Assembly (NCBI GenBank): GCA_003153395.1
Contig: PLYP01000001.1
Coordinates: 34,733-98,732 of the forward strand
Reading direction: 5' to 3'
DNA: 64,000 nt
From: Candidatus Saccharimonadota bacterium
GTDB lineage: Bacteria; Patescibacteriota; Saccharimonadia; Saccharimonadales; UBA4665
The translations under genes were made by a program, and so were the position numbers. Under the pieces are notes generated by a model. That model searched no databases, was not told the DNA's origin, and worked only from the letters and a program-made list of their open reading frames with translations. This document shows positions 28,759 to 38,487 of this stretch, in pieces; within the stretch, counting starts at the first letter, position 1; the number at the start of each line of letters is the position of its first letter.

Positions 28759-29793
28759 ATGATTATAGCTATTATTGCGGGAGGGTCTGGTACCAGGCTT
28801 TGGCCACTCTCTACACCTGATTACCCCAAGCACCTTTTAAAGATAAATGGTGATACTAGGTCATTGCTGCAACACACCTATGATCGAGCTTGTGGCTTGA
28901 CAGACAAAATATACATCGTCTCGGATAACAGCCATATTAATCACGTCAAACAGCAGCTGCCTGAGTTATCTGACGAGTTCTTCATAGTTGAACCTGCAAG
29001 ACGCGGTACTGCCAATTGTATAATGGCCGCACTAGTTCAAATTAGTAAACGTCATGACCAAGATGAGCCAATAGCGTCAATACATGCCGATCATTACATA
29101 CGTGACGTTAAAGGATTTAACCACAGTTTTAAACTAGCAACAGAAGTATCTACTACAGAAAAAAAGATTGTCCTAGTGGGAGTTGAACCAGACTATCCTG
29201 CAACAGGTTTTGGATATATCGAAAAGGATGGTCTTGAAGATGAAACAAATTTTATATATCGTGTAAACTCATTTAAGGAAAAACCTGACTTTGAGCTAGC
29301 TAAGGAGTACGTTTCGAGCGGTAATTATTTATGGAACTGCGGATATTTTGTGGGTTCTGTTAATACCTTCAAACAAAAAATGGAATCGTACGCACCTAAA
29401 TTACTAGAAAATTTTGAAAAACTTTTGGCTGCAGACGATGAATATGAGCAGGTTTACTTAGGACTAGAAAGTGAAGCAATTGACTATGCTCTAATAGAAA
29501 AAGTTAAGGATTTACTTGTTGTTCCCGCTTCCTTTGATTGGATGGATTTAGGCTCATATAGCGATCTGCATAAAGCAGTAGGCGGAGATAAAGAGGGAAA
29601 CCATACACATGGCAAAGTTGAAATTGAAGATGTTAGGAACTCTTATGTACATAATCAGGAAGACAAGCCAGTTGTTGTTATTGGTATGGACAACGTAGCT
29701 GTTATAAATACGCCGGACGGAATACTAGTTACCCGAAAAGACTTGGCTCAGAAAGTTGGCGAAGTCAGTAAACGCTTAAAAAGTAGGGAATAA
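28759..29793 (+). CDS. manC: mannose-1-phosphate guanylyltransferase
   Basis: 344 residues: a single-function enzyme, without the C-terminal phosphomannose isomerase of long ManC forms. IIAGGSGTRLWPLS (residues 6-19) is the nucleotidyltransferase signature; EPARRGTANCI, HADHYI, TGFGYIEK and FKEKPD are typical of GDP-mannose pyrophosphorylases. It makes GDP-mannose from mannose-1-phosphate and GTP, feeding gmd and the mannosyltransferases. Convergent with phosphomannomutase (5-base gap). A TAATAT box ends seven bases before the ATG, with no clear ribosome binding site. Confidence 0.94.
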   Translation: MIIAIIAGGSGTRLWPLSTPDYPKHLLKINGDTRSLLQHTYDRACGLTDKIYIVSDNSHINHVKQQLPELSDEFFIVEPARRGTANCIMAALVQISKRHDQDEPIASIHADHYIRDVKGFNHSFKLATEVSTTEKKIVLVGVEPDYPATGFGYIEKDGLEDETNFIYRVNSFKEKPDFELAKEYVSSGNYLWNCGYFVGSVNTFKQKMESYAPKLLENFEKLLAADDEYEQVYLGLESEAIDYALIEKVKDLLVVPASFDWMDLGSYSDLHKAVGGDKEGNHTHGKVEIEDVRNSYVHNQEDKPVVVIGMDNVAVINTPDGILVTRKDLAQKVGEVSKRLKSRE

Positions 29794-29798
29794 GACTG

Positions 29799-31229
29799 TT
29801 ACTTATCGAGTGCTTCAAGGTTAGCGTTAATTGAAGACTCCCAATCTATCTCCTTAAATTCATGTAAAGTTTTATTGATAGTCCCACGGAGTTCTTCGTA
29901 TCCATCATTTGTGCGAGCCTCAAACTTAATAGTTAAATAAGGCCCGTTTTGTGAGTATCTAACTACAAACATGGCATCGGGAAGCTCTAAGCGTACGCCG
30001 TCACCAGCTCGTTCATCATTTATAACCTCGGCATTCGGGTATAGACTTTGAAGCTTAGGAGCTAATTGATCTACTACCTCTCTTTTTTCGTCATCGGAAC
30101 AATATACCTTTATTTCAGGACTGGATACATACTGTGGTAATTCTGCTACTAATTCTGATAGTTTTTTACTCGACCTCTCAATAGTTTGCAGCAGTCGTAG
30201 TGATGAATAAAGCCCATCATCATGATTATAAAAGTCGGCAGAGAAGAAGAAATGACCCGAGAGCTCACCAATAAAGGCTGCTTTTACTTCCTGATTCTTT
30301 TTCTTTAGAAATGAATGTCCGGTGCGCCACATAAAAGGCTCGCCGCCGAATTGAGTTATAGTTTCTGGTACTACCTTTGAGCATAAGGTGTTGAACATAA
30401 TTTTAGAGCCTGGGTGATCTTGTAAAACACCTATAGATAACAATGCAACTAGTACATCATTCCAAATAATATTTCCTGCCTCATCAACGACACCGATTCG
30501 GTCACCGTCGGCGTCATAAGTAAATCCTATATCAGCTTTGCTTTCTAATACTTCGTCACGTAGTCTTTCGACAACCTTTGATTCGGTTGGATCTGCAACT
30601 CCCATAGGAAAAGTAGGATCAACTTTAGTGTTATACTCGATTACTTCGCAGCCTGCTTGTCGTAAAAAATCTGGCGCAATATCTCCGGCGGTAGTACAGC
30701 TTGGGTCTACTACAACTTTAAACTTTGTCTTTATTGGAAGACGGTCAATTATATCTTTATAGTAAGCCGGACGAATATCCGTTTGCTCAAAAGATCCCTC
30801 CTTGGCTCCTTGATCATAATCTTCTTCTTGGACTAACTTGCAGAGTTCTTGCATACCTTCAGTAACCAAAGTCTCTGAGTATCCGTTTGCGAATTTAAAT
30901 CCGTTAAATGCGGGCGGGTTATGTGAAGCACTTACATAAACTCCAGCAGGAGATTCTAGATGGTATTGTGACCAATAAAACATACCGACAAGTTGCATGC
31001 CAATATCTACGACATCAATTCCAGCCCAGCGTAGACCCTTGGTTAGCTCCTGACTGTATATTGGTCCAGTTTCACGACTATCTCGGCCAACTACCGCTTT
31101 ATGGATATCCCTTCGAGTTAAGTAGGTACCGTATGCCTTACCTAGATGAAGAGCAAGTTCAGGGCTTAAATCCTTGTCCACTAAACCTCTTAAATCATAA
31201 CCTCGAAATAATTGAGTATTTACCTGCAT
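29799..31229 (-). CDS. manB: phosphomannomutase / phosphoglucomutase
   Basis: 476 residues, alpha-D-phosphohexomutase family. Active-site serine loop VYVSASHNPP (Ser102), metal loop YDADGDR (residues 238-244), sugar-binding GELSGHFFF and a C-terminal phosphate-binding region RYSQNGPYLTIKFEA. Interconverts mannose-6-phosphate and mannose-1-phosphate, and possibly the glucose pair. It supplies ManC. ATG at 31229 has a strong AAGGAGG site, and a TATAAT box lies at 31253-31258 on the minus strand. Confidence 0.94.
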   Translation of the reverse strand: MQVNTQLFRGYDLRGLVDKDLSPELALHLGKAYGTYLTRRDIHKAVVGRDSRETGPIYSQELTKGLRWAGIDVVDIGMQLVGMFYWSQYHLESPAGVYVSASHNPPAFNGFKFANGYSETLVTEGMQELCKLVQEEDYDQGAKEGSFEQTDIRPAYYKDIIDRLPIKTKFKVVVDPSCTTAGDIAPDFLRQAGCEVIEYNTKVDPTFPMGVADPTESKVVERLRDEVLESKADIGFTYDADGDRIGVVDEAGNIIWNDVLVALLSIGVLQDHPGSKIMFNTLCSKVVPETITQFGGEPFMWRTGHSFLKKKNQEVKAAFIGELSGHFFFSADFYNHDDGLYSSLRLLQTIERSSKKLSELVAELPQYVSSPEIKVYCSDDEKREVVDQLAPKLQSLYPNAEVINDERAGDGVRLELPDAMFVVRYSQNGPYLTIKFEARTNDGYEELRGTINKTLHEFKEIDWESSINANLEALDK

Positions 31230-31252
31230 AGTCCTCCTTATTCGTTAGAGAT

Positions 31253-31330
31253 ATTATACCTGAGTTAAATATTTGATTAATGAAATATTACAAAACCTTG
31301 CTCTCTTAAAGAAGACGCTTCAAGTATAAT
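31253..31330. promoter_or_regulatory. divergent promoters for manB (minus) and galE (plus)
   Basis: TATAAT on the minus strand at 31253-31258 serves manB, with a normal leader and AAGGAGG. TATAAT on the plus strand at 31325-31330 stops six bases before the galE ATG at 31337, so galE is probably leaderless. Neither has a strong -35. Confidence 0.55.
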
Positions 31331-31336
31331 GTGCCT

Positions 31337-32296
31337 ATGAAAGTTATTGTTACCGGAGGCGCTGGCTATATTGGCAGCGTTGTTGCAGCCTTACTAATTG
31401 AAGCTGGTCATGAAGTTATAGTTTTAGACAATCTGTCTGAAGGTCATCAGTATTCAGTTCCTAAGAGTGCGAGATTTATAAAAGCCGATGTCAGAGATTT
31501 TGCCAATGTGATTTCAAAAGAGGACAAGATTGATGCCGTACTTCACTTCGCCGCATTAATTTCTGCAGGAGAATCTGTAACTAGCCCTGAAAAGTATTGG
31601 AAGAATAATACGGTTGGATCACTAGAACTACTTGAAGCATTACGCAAACTGGATATTAAAAAGTTGATATTCTCTTCAACTGCAGCTGTATACGGTAACC
31701 CAAAAAACATTCCTATCTCCGAAGAAGAAGCTAAAAACCCCACGAACCCTTACGGCATGACTAAACTCGCAGTAGACATGGCTATCACAAGTGAGTGCTA
31801 CGCATATGGCCTAGCTGCTACTAGTCTCAGGTATTTTAATGTCGCTGGAGCATACAAGAAATTCGGAGAGGGGCATAATCATGAAACACATATTATTCCT
31901 CTCGCTATTGAAGCAGCTGAACAAGGCAATGAATTTACTATCTTTGGAGAAGATTACCCTACGAAAGACGGTACATGCGTCCGAGATTATATTCATGTTT
32001 ACGATCTTGCAAGAGCGCACTTACTAGCTCTAGAAAAATTAGAACCCAGTAAACATAAAATATATAACTTAGGCAACGGCAATGGATATTCGAATCACCA
32101 AGTTATTGAGACGGTAGAGAAAGTAACAGGTAAGCACTTAATTACGAAAGTGGGAGCTCGGAGACCAGGCGATCCAGCTATATTAGTTGCTTCTAGTAAG
32201 CTTGCCAAGAAAGAGTTAGATTGGAAACCTGAAAAACCAGAACTTGAGACTATGGTAGGGGACGCTTTAGCTTTTTACAGAACTATTCGACAGTAA
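31337..32296 (+). CDS. galE: UDP-glucose 4-epimerase
   Basis: 319 residues from ATG 31337 (a GTG two codons earlier is open but inside the region where RNA would start). GGAGYIGS at 7-14 binds NAD, SSTAAVYG carries the catalytic Ser/Thr, and NPYGMTK gives Tyr139 and Lys143. RYFNVAGA, RDYIHVYDLA and RRPGDPA are GalE-specific. Interconverts UDP-glucose and UDP-galactose (possibly the N-acetyl forms). Its last 14 bases overlap the end of glmS on the other strand. Confidence 0.94.
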   Translation: MKVIVTGGAGYIGSVVAALLIEAGHEVIVLDNLSEGHQYSVPKSARFIKADVRDFANVISKEDKIDAVLHFAALISAGESVTSPEKYWKNNTVGSLELLEALRKLDIKKLIFSSTAAVYGNPKNIPISEEEAKNPTNPYGMTKLAVDMAITSECYAYGLAATSLRYFNVAGAYKKFGEGHNHETHIIPLAIEAAEQGNEFTIFGEDYPTKDGTCVRDYIHVYDLARAHLLALEKLEPSKHKIYNLGNGNGYSNHQVIETVEKVTGKHLITKVGARRPGDPAILVASSKLAKKELDWKPEKPELETMVGDALAFYRTIRQ

Positions 32297-34109
32297 CTGA
32301 CTTAGCCAAATTACGAGGTCTATCAACGTCATAACCGCGCTTCATAGCAATGTAATAGGCAAATAGTTGCATTGCTATTACTTGAAGAATTGGTTGCGTC
32401 TCAGGCTCCGTATTAGGTATATAAATAACATCATCACATAACTCCTTTATACTCTCGTTACCTTCTGTTGCCAGTGCTACCACCGGTCCTTTACGTGCTC
32501 TAATTTCTTGAATATTGGACAAGGTTTTATCAAGCAGGGGCGAGTTCGTTGCTATTGCAAACGTTGGGAAGTTTTCGTCTATCATTGCTAGCGGCCCGTG
32601 CTTCATTTCTCCTGCGGCATATCCCTCAGCGTGCATATAAGAAATCTCTTTAAGTTTTAGTGCACCTTCAAGTGCTGCTGGAAAAGAATTGTGTCGACCA
32701 ATAAATAGGAAGTCCCTGTAATCTGCATATTTCTCAGCAATATTCTTAATATTTTCAACCTGATCAAGGATTGCTTGTGCTTTAGCAGGTAGAACGTCTA
32801 GCTCTTCTAGTAGTGGCTTAAAGCGTTTGCTTCTACCCTTGCTTAAGTTTAGAGCAATTAGCATTAGTACCGTAACTTGGGCTATAAAAGCCTTAGTACT
32901 GGCGACTGCTTTTTCAGGCCCGGCGTGGCAGTAAACCCCGGCGTCAGTCATTCGAGCTATAGTGCTACCAACTGCGTTAACAATACCCAGCCTTAGTACT
33001 CCGTAATCCTCAACTTTTTTTAGGGCGGCTATTGTGTCGGCAGTTTCACCTGACTGAGATATTGCAAGTAATGCCGTGCTTCTTGAAAATGGTTCGTTGC
33101 GGTAATTGAACTCACTAGCCAGCTGAACTTCTACTGGTATTCCAGCCAGCTCCTCTATTAAATACTCACCGACCAGGCCAGCGTAGTAAGATGTTCCCAT
33201 GGCAACAATTACAATACGGTCAATATATTTAAGCTGACCAATAACACTCTCCAGTCCTCCTAGCTTAACCAAATTTTTATCAGCTAATGCTCGACCAAGC
33301 GAAGCGGACCGTATAGCGGCTGGAGTCTCTGTAATTTCCTTAAACATAAAGTTAGGAAAGTCTCCGAGTAATGCCTCCTCATTGTCATAATCTATTAATT
33401 CGACTTTAGGTTCTGGTGTAGTGTTCTGTTTTAAGTTGTGAATCTTTACGTCAGATTTTGTAATAACCGCCACGTCATAATCTTCCAAATAAATAACTTT
33501 TTTAGTGTGCTCAATAATTGCCGAAGGATCTGAAGCTAAAAAGTTTTCGTTTTCTCCAACACCAATTACTAAGGGGCTAGATAATCTAGCGGCATAAAGA
33601 GTTTCAGGATCATGTGCGGAAATTGCAACTATCGAGTAAGCGCCGTGTATGTCATTTAGGGCAGCCTCAAAAGCAGCCTTAAAGCTGTCTAGTTGTTTCA
33701 GGTAGAAGTCTATTAAGTTAGGCACTACCTCAGTATCAGTTTCAGAAATAAATGTATAGCCGTTTGCTACGAGTTTGTCTCTAAGCTCGCCAAAGTTTTC
33801 AATTATTCCGTTATGTACGACGAATATTGTTTGTTCGGAGTTAACTTGGGGGTGAGCGTTCTGGATCGTTACCCGGCCATGTGTTGCCCAGCGAGTGTGT
33901 CCAATGGCCAGATGAGCGGCTAATTCTTGACCGTTTACTACTTGCCTAAGTCCGGCTACTCGTCCAACTTGCTTAAATACTTTTCCCTCGCCGTTTTCAA
34001 TTACCGCAAGTCCGGCAGAATCATAACCTCGGTATTCAAGCGCTTCCAGTCCTTGAAGAACAATATCAAGCCCAGACTTTTCGCCTGTATAACCAATAAT
34101 TCCGCACAT
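32283..34109 (-). CDS. glmS: glutamine-fructose-6-phosphate aminotransferase
   Basis: 608 residues, full length. MCGIIGYTG places the N-terminal nucleophile Cys2; GHTRWATHG, HNGIIEN and SETDTEV follow in the glutaminase domain. Two SIS domains come next (GTSYYAG, SQSGETADT, and EGALKLKEISYMHAEGY) and the end LAKSVTVE is the catalytic C-terminal loop. Makes glucosamine-6-phosphate for peptidoglycan and glycans. Third gene of a minus-strand operon after the sugar transferase and a GT, with a 3-base gap. No glmS ribozyme is expected or seen within the operon. Confidence 0.96.
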   Translation of the reverse strand: MCGIIGYTGEKSGLDIVLQGLEALEYRGYDSAGLAVIENGEGKVFKQVGRVAGLRQVVNGQELAAHLAIGHTRWATHGRVTIQNAHPQVNSEQTIFVVHNGIIENFGELRDKLVANGYTFISETDTEVVPNLIDFYLKQLDSFKAAFEAALNDIHGAYSIVAISAHDPETLYAARLSSPLVIGVGENENFLASDPSAIIEHTKKVIYLEDYDVAVITKSDVKIHNLKQNTTPEPKVELIDYDNEEALLGDFPNFMFKEITETPAAIRSASLGRALADKNLVKLGGLESVIGQLKYIDRIVIVAMGTSYYAGLVGEYLIEELAGIPVEVQLASEFNYRNEPFSRSTALLAISQSGETADTIAALKKVEDYGVLRLGIVNAVGSTIARMTDAGVYCHAGPEKAVASTKAFIAQVTVLMLIALNLSKGRSKRFKPLLEELDVLPAKAQAILDQVENIKNIAEKYADYRDFLFIGRHNSFPAALEGALKLKEISYMHAEGYAAGEMKHGPLAMIDENFPTFAIATNSPLLDKTLSNIQEIRARKGPVVALATEGNESIKELCDDVIYIPNTEPETQPILQVIAMQLFAYYIAMKRGYDVDRPRNLAKSVTVE

Positions 34110-34112
34110 TCG

Positions 34113-35219
34113 CTATTTTTTCCTTTCGACTAAACACTGACTAATAAATTCGCGCATGCTTTTTCTAAATGAATCTACTGAAAAGTTTTGGGCATGTGCA
34201 GCTATCGCGTCGTAGTCCCAATTTTTGCCGGCAGCGATTTCCAAGCTGCTGCTCAGACTCTTGAGCGTCTGCCTTTCAAAAAGCAATCCAGTCTTACTGG
34301 GTACTACGTAGTCTATCGCACCACCCTTATTATAGGCAATGACTGGCGTTCCTGCAGCCATAGCTTCCACTGCTACAATTCCGAAGTCGTCAGCGTTTGG
34401 CATTATGAATCCAAGGGCGGTCTGAAAATGATCCGTCATTTCACTGTCGTTTACATTACTTAAAAAAGTAGTGCTTCGCCCAGCAAGCTTTTCCAACCTT
34501 TTATGATCAGGTCCGTTGCCAATTACAACCAATGGCTGAGATATAACTTCGCAGGCTTCTATAGCTAGATCGAACCGCTTGTATGGTGTTTGACGGCCTG
34601 CTACAACGAAGCCATGCCGAAGCTGTGAAGACGACCCGGCTCTAAAACGCGAAGTATCGACTGGCGGGAAAATAACGGTTGAATCTCGGCGATAGAATCT
34701 TTTAATATTGGCCTGAGTATACGAGGAGTTAGCAATAATGTAGTCAGGGTGCTTAGAAGCACGTCTGTCCCAGCGTTTTAAGGGCCCTACAAGCAACTTT
34801 AGGCCTAGTCTAGCTATCCAGTTAAGCCCAAAGGGGAAACCTGGCTTATCTAGGTACTCATCATGTCTTATCCAGTAGTAATGAGTAGGCGAGTGACAAT
34901 AACAAATATGAGTCGTATTAGGACCAGTTTTGATAGCTTTTGCTTCCGCTCCGCTGGAGCTAATGACTAAATCATATTCGCTTAAATCCAGGCGGCTAAA
35001 TGTCCAGGCTCTTAGAAGAGGTAAGAACTTTTTAAGACTTGTAGGTAGCCTTTGAAGCCATGTAGTACGTACATCAGCATCTGCGAACCAGTCAATTGCG
35101 CTAGGATCATACTGTGAGGTGTATATAGGGGCGTCGGGATAAAGTTTATGTAGCTCCAATACTACTCTCTCAGCTCCACCTATACCCATTAGCCAGTCGC
35201 AGACTATAGCGACCTTCAT
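34113..35219 (-). CDS. GT-B glycosyltransferase, group 1 (mannosyltransferase-like)
   Basis: 368 residues. MKVAIVCDWLMGIGGAERVV is the acceptor-side start common to mannosyl/rhamnosyl GT4 enzymes; YCHSPTHYYWIRHDEYL and FVVAGRQTPYKRFDLAI follow, and the donor pair is in PNADDFGIVAVEAMAAG. Probably adds the second sugar to the lipid-linked primer made by the preceding gene. The start overlaps the sugar transferase stop by four bases (ATGA). Confidence 0.87.
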   Translation of the reverse strand: MKVAIVCDWLMGIGGAERVVLELHKLYPDAPIYTSQYDPSAIDWFADADVRTTWLQRLPTSLKKFLPLLRAWTFSRLDLSEYDLVISSSGAEAKAIKTGPNTTHICYCHSPTHYYWIRHDEYLDKPGFPFGLNWIARLGLKLLVGPLKRWDRRASKHPDYIIANSSYTQANIKRFYRRDSTVIFPPVDTSRFRAGSSSQLRHGFVVAGRQTPYKRFDLAIEACEVISQPLVVIGNGPDHKRLEKLAGRSTTFLSNVNDSEMTDHFQTALGFIMPNADDFGIVAVEAMAAGTPVIAYNKGGAIDYVVPSKTGLLFERQTLKSLSSSLEIAAGKNWDYDAIAAHAQNFSVDSFRKSMREFISQCLVERKK

Positions 35220-36655
35220 GAGCGTCCCTTATGCCTTAAAACTACCCAAAATGTCTTAAGTAGTATTACTATATCTCCCCAGAAACTCCAGTTCTCTACA
35301 TAATATAGGTCTAGCTTTCGTCTTTCATCAAAACTTAGATCCCTAACCCCGGATATTTGAGCAAGACCAGTAAGACCCGATCTGACACTTAGTATTAGGT
35401 TCTTGGCTTCAGATTTTTCTAACTCGTAGGCAACCAATGCTCTGGGTCCAACTAAGCTAATATCGCCTTTAATTACGTTAACTAGCTGTGGCAACTCGTC
35501 TAGGCTATATTTTCTAATAAACCTTCCAATCCCAGTGATTCTAGGATCATCTGGCAGCTGATCACCCAGCTCTCTATACTGCTCTAATAAATCCTCACGG
35601 CCCATTTTCTTAAATGCTGCTTCTGGCTCTAGGCCGCTGTATTTACTTTTATGGCTGCGAAATTTAAATACTCTAACCTTCTTGTTATATCTACTCAGTC
35701 TCTCATGACGAAAAACTATATTGCCGCCGTCCGTTAGCATTATTGATATAGCAATAATTACCATAAAGGGCGAGGCAATAATAAGGAAAAGGGTTCCAAG
35801 AAATAAATCAGTAAGACGTTTAACAACTCGCCCCCAGCCAATTAAAGCAGTTTGATGAACTGCAATTAGCGGAATGTTATGGAAAAGACTTACTTCTATT
35901 TTCCCTATAAACAATTCACTATTACCTGGCACAAATCCATAGGATATATGATGCTGCTGAGCATAAGTTAGTACTGCGTCATTTTCTTCTGGGTCGCTGT
36001 AAAGCTCTGTCTGAATAATAGTGTGAGGCTGTTTGTTCTTTAAATGTGTTGCGGCTTCATGGAAATCTTTGTAAACATTAAAGTTAGTGTTGGTTTTAAA
36101 ATCTTGCTTTAATCCACCCACTACGCCAACTACCTTGTATCCGGTTACTGTTGTTGCCGCCAAGGCCTCAATTAGGCGACTTGTAGCTTTGGTGTCTCCT
36201 ACGATTAGCAGGGTATTAATCCCCTTGCCGTAATCAAATAGCTGCCGTCTAATGCTTCTGGCTGCAGTTCTATAGACAAATACGAATACGAAGGCAAACA
36301 AAAAGGCATACAGAGTTACTAGTCGAGCCGGAAAAACAGCGACATTTGCAAGGTAGCTGTAGCTAATAATGAAGAGAATACCTATTAATGATCCGACAAT
36401 AAGTCGCCAAAACTCCTTAAAGCGATTTTCGTAAACCCGAGCGTTATATAGGCCAAGAAGGGCAAACAGAATAATCCAAAAAGGCAGCAAGCTTACGAGG
36501 ATAGTTATATAGGTTGATGCATGCACGTTAACGCTCAGCGCTCTGTGACTAAGAGAGACTCTAAGGATGTATGCAGCGGTAAAGGCAGCGGTAATAGCGA
36601 GCGCATCGCCGACGACAAGTGAAACGTTATATATCAGCGAAGAATTATTTTTCAT
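35216..36655 (-). CDS. polyprenyl-phosphate sugar-1-phosphate transferase (WbaP/WcaJ type)
   Basis: 479 residues. Four to five N-terminal membrane helices (to about residue 135), a CoA-binding-like Rossmann domain (LLIVGDTKATSRLIEAL), one more membrane helix, and the catalytic C-terminal domain with VFKFRSHKSKYS, DDPRITGIGRFIRKYSLDEL and SLVGPRALVAYE. It starts glycan synthesis by moving a sugar phosphate from a UDP sugar to undecaprenyl phosphate. First gene of the operon with the GT and glmS. Divergent from the ligase/polymerase gene. Confidence 0.92.
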   Translation of the reverse strand: MKNNSSLIYNVSLVVGDALAITAAFTAAYILRVSLSHRALSVNVHASTYITILVSLLPFWIILFALLGLYNARVYENRFKEFWRLIVGSLIGILFIISYSYLANVAVFPARLVTLYAFLFAFVFVFVYRTAARSIRRQLFDYGKGINTLLIVGDTKATSRLIEALAATTVTGYKVVGVVGGLKQDFKTNTNFNVYKDFHEAATHLKNKQPHTIIQTELYSDPEENDAVLTYAQQHHISYGFVPGNSELFIGKIEVSLFHNIPLIAVHQTALIGWGRVVKRLTDLFLGTLFLIIASPFMVIIAISIMLTDGGNIVFRHERLSRYNKKVRVFKFRSHKSKYSGLEPEAAFKKMGREDLLEQYRELGDQLPDDPRITGIGRFIRKYSLDELPQLVNVIKGDISLVGPRALVAYELEKSEAKNLILSVRSGLTGLAQISGVRDLSFDERRKLDLYYVENWSFWGDIVILLKTFWVVLRHKGRS

Positions 36656-36694
36656 GAGTACTTTTTAAAAACAGTTATACTAAATTGTAACATC

Positions 36695-38035
36695 ATGAGA
36701 ATGTCAGCGCTTAAATACACGGTTTTGTCGTGGGTAAGTCTTCTTACCATGTTAATTTTCTTCCTAGTTCCTTTTCAGGGGTTCTTAACTGTTTGGGGCT
36801 CAAGTCTAATTGGTCACTACACGGCTTTAAGACTTTGGGAAGAGGTAATACTCCTAATCTGCGTGCTCGGAGTCTTCTATTTACTGTTTACTGATCATAA
36901 AATACGCTTTAATACGCTCTCCCGACGCCTCGTACGAGTAATACTTATCTATATAGCTCTTAATGTAGCCTGGGGAATAATTGCCTATAAAGGACATGAC
37001 GTTACGGCTAAAGCCCTTGGCTATGGCCTAATAGTAAACTTGCGCTACCTCATTTTCTTCCTAGTAACCTGGTCTGTGGCGCTTCGACTCGGCAGACTTC
37101 GTTCGCATTGGCAGTGGCTGGTCATCTATCCGTCAATTGTCGTAGTAGTATTTGGGCTACTACAGATCTTTATTTTGCCGCACGATTTCCTAAAACACTT
37201 CGGCTACGGACCAAACACCATCCCTATAATTGAGACCATAAATAGCAATTCTCACTATATTCGTATTGCGTCTACGCTTAGGGGAGCTAACCCTCTAGGG
37301 GCTTATCTCATTATTCCAATAAGCTTACTGTCGGTCCTACTACTTCGTCCTGCCAAACGTAACTGGAAACAGATTGCTTTGCTAGCAGGATCATTAATTG
37401 TTCTTTTCTATACTTTTTCACGCAGTGCCTGGATCGGCGCTGTTTTAAGTATTGGGGTAGTAATTTTAACGAGTAAGCTTACCAAAAAGTCTCAGCAAGT
37501 CGGCCTGGTCATAATCGCAGCCTTAGTTTTAATAGGTGTAATCATAGGCATAGTTTTCCATAACAGTAGTCGTTTCCAGAACTTTGTATTTCATACCCAA
37601 ACTCATTCGGCGGTTAAGTCTACTTCTAATGGCAACCACGTCTCTGCACTAAAAAGTGGTGTAAATGACATAGTGCATAGCCCTCTAGGAAAGGGTCCTG
37701 GAACGGCAGGCCCTGCCAGCGTATATAACAATAACAATCCTCGCATTGCCGAAAACTATTTTGTACAAATTGGTCAGGAAGTCGGATGGCTTGGACTTGT
37801 ACTTTTTGTTCTCATTAATGTAGGGGTAGGTTATCTACTATGGCTAAGACGCGACGATCCGCTAGCTATTAGCTTACTAGCTAGCCTTATTGGCCTTACG
37901 TTCGTAAACTTGCTTTCTCACGCCTGGGCCGATGACTCACTGGCTTTCATTTGGTGGGGGCTAGCTGGACTCTCTATGGCTCCGGATAAGAAGGTTGTTG
38001 CCTCGGCCGAAAACGAGGGCGCTAAAAAAGAATAG
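36695..38035 (+). CDS. O-antigen ligase / polymerase family membrane protein
   Basis: 446 residues, about eleven membrane segments with one large external loop (about residues 295-345). TLRGANPLGAYLIIP and FYTFSRSAWIGAV are the Wzy_C/WaaL family signature; HSPLGKGPGTAG and ENYFVQIGQEVGWLGL complete it. In a monoderm cell it would polymerise repeat units or ligate glycan to a wall or protein carrier. Start could be MRMSALK at 36695 or the ATG at 36701. TATACT at 36676-36681. Confidence 0.85.
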   Translation: MRMSALKYTVLSWVSLLTMLIFFLVPFQGFLTVWGSSLIGHYTALRLWEEVILLICVLGVFYLLFTDHKIRFNTLSRRLVRVILIYIALNVAWGIIAYKGHDVTAKALGYGLIVNLRYLIFFLVTWSVALRLGRLRSHWQWLVIYPSIVVVVFGLLQIFILPHDFLKHFGYGPNTIPIIETINSNSHYIRIASTLRGANPLGAYLIIPISLLSVLLLRPAKRNWKQIALLAGSLIVLFYTFSRSAWIGAVLSIGVVILTSKLTKKSQQVGLVIIAALVLIGVIIGIVFHNSSRFQNFVFHTQTHSAVKSTSNGNHVSALKSGVNDIVHSPLGKGPGTAGPASVYNNNNPRIAENYFVQIGQEVGWLGLVLFVLINVGVGYLLWLRRDDPLAISLLASLIGLTFVNLLSHAWADDSLAFIWWGLAGLSMAPDKKVVASAENEGAKKE

Positions 38036-38479
38036 ATGTTTAGTTTCTTAATAAAGTATTTGACGCGTAATTCTAGGAGGCAAAAAAGTCTTAAACAATT
38101 TGCAAAATATATGGCTGGCGGTAGCCTGTATTTTTGGAGCGGCTACGTTATTTTTGCTATAGGTTACTCCGTTCTACATGTCTGGTGGCTCTGGGCGAAG
38201 GTTGCCGCTGACGGCATAGGCTGGAGCTTGAATTATTTTGTACAGAGATACTGGGCTTTTAATAGTGATCATATGAAGCTAAGTGAAATGCAGCATGCCA
38301 GCAGGTATCTATTTATAGAGACGATCGGGTTTATTCTAGACTACGCAATTATTGCCGGGCTTAAATATATAGGTATATCGCCGTATATAGGCTTCTTTGT
38401 ATCCTCAGGCTTCTTTACGGTCTGGAGTTTCCTCTGGTACAAATACTGGGTCTTTCCTGAACAGAAAAAAGTGACATAA
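38036..38479 (+). CDS. GtrA family membrane protein
   Basis: 147 residues, four membrane segments. FAKYMAGGSLYFWSGYVIFAI and SLNYFVQRYWAFNSD give the GtrA fold; the ending WSFLWYKYWVF resembles the canonical WNF...F/Y-x-F tail with Ser in place of Asn. The start codon directly follows the stop of the ligase/polymerase gene, so they are co-translated. Third GtrA protein of the locus, with no GT2 partner next to it. Confidence 0.8.
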   Translation: MFSFLIKYLTRNSRRQKSLKQFAKYMAGGSLYFWSGYVIFAIGYSVLHVWWLWAKVAADGIGWSLNYFVQRYWAFNSDHMKLSEMQHASRYLFIETIGFILDYAIIAGLKYIGISPYIGFFVSSGFFTVWSFLWYKYWVFPEQKKVT

Positions 38480-38487
38480 TATTAAGC

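Noticed and set aside
31800..32030. Open frames on both strands inside galE
   Set aside because: They are shadows of the strongly conserved galE frame, with no start signals.
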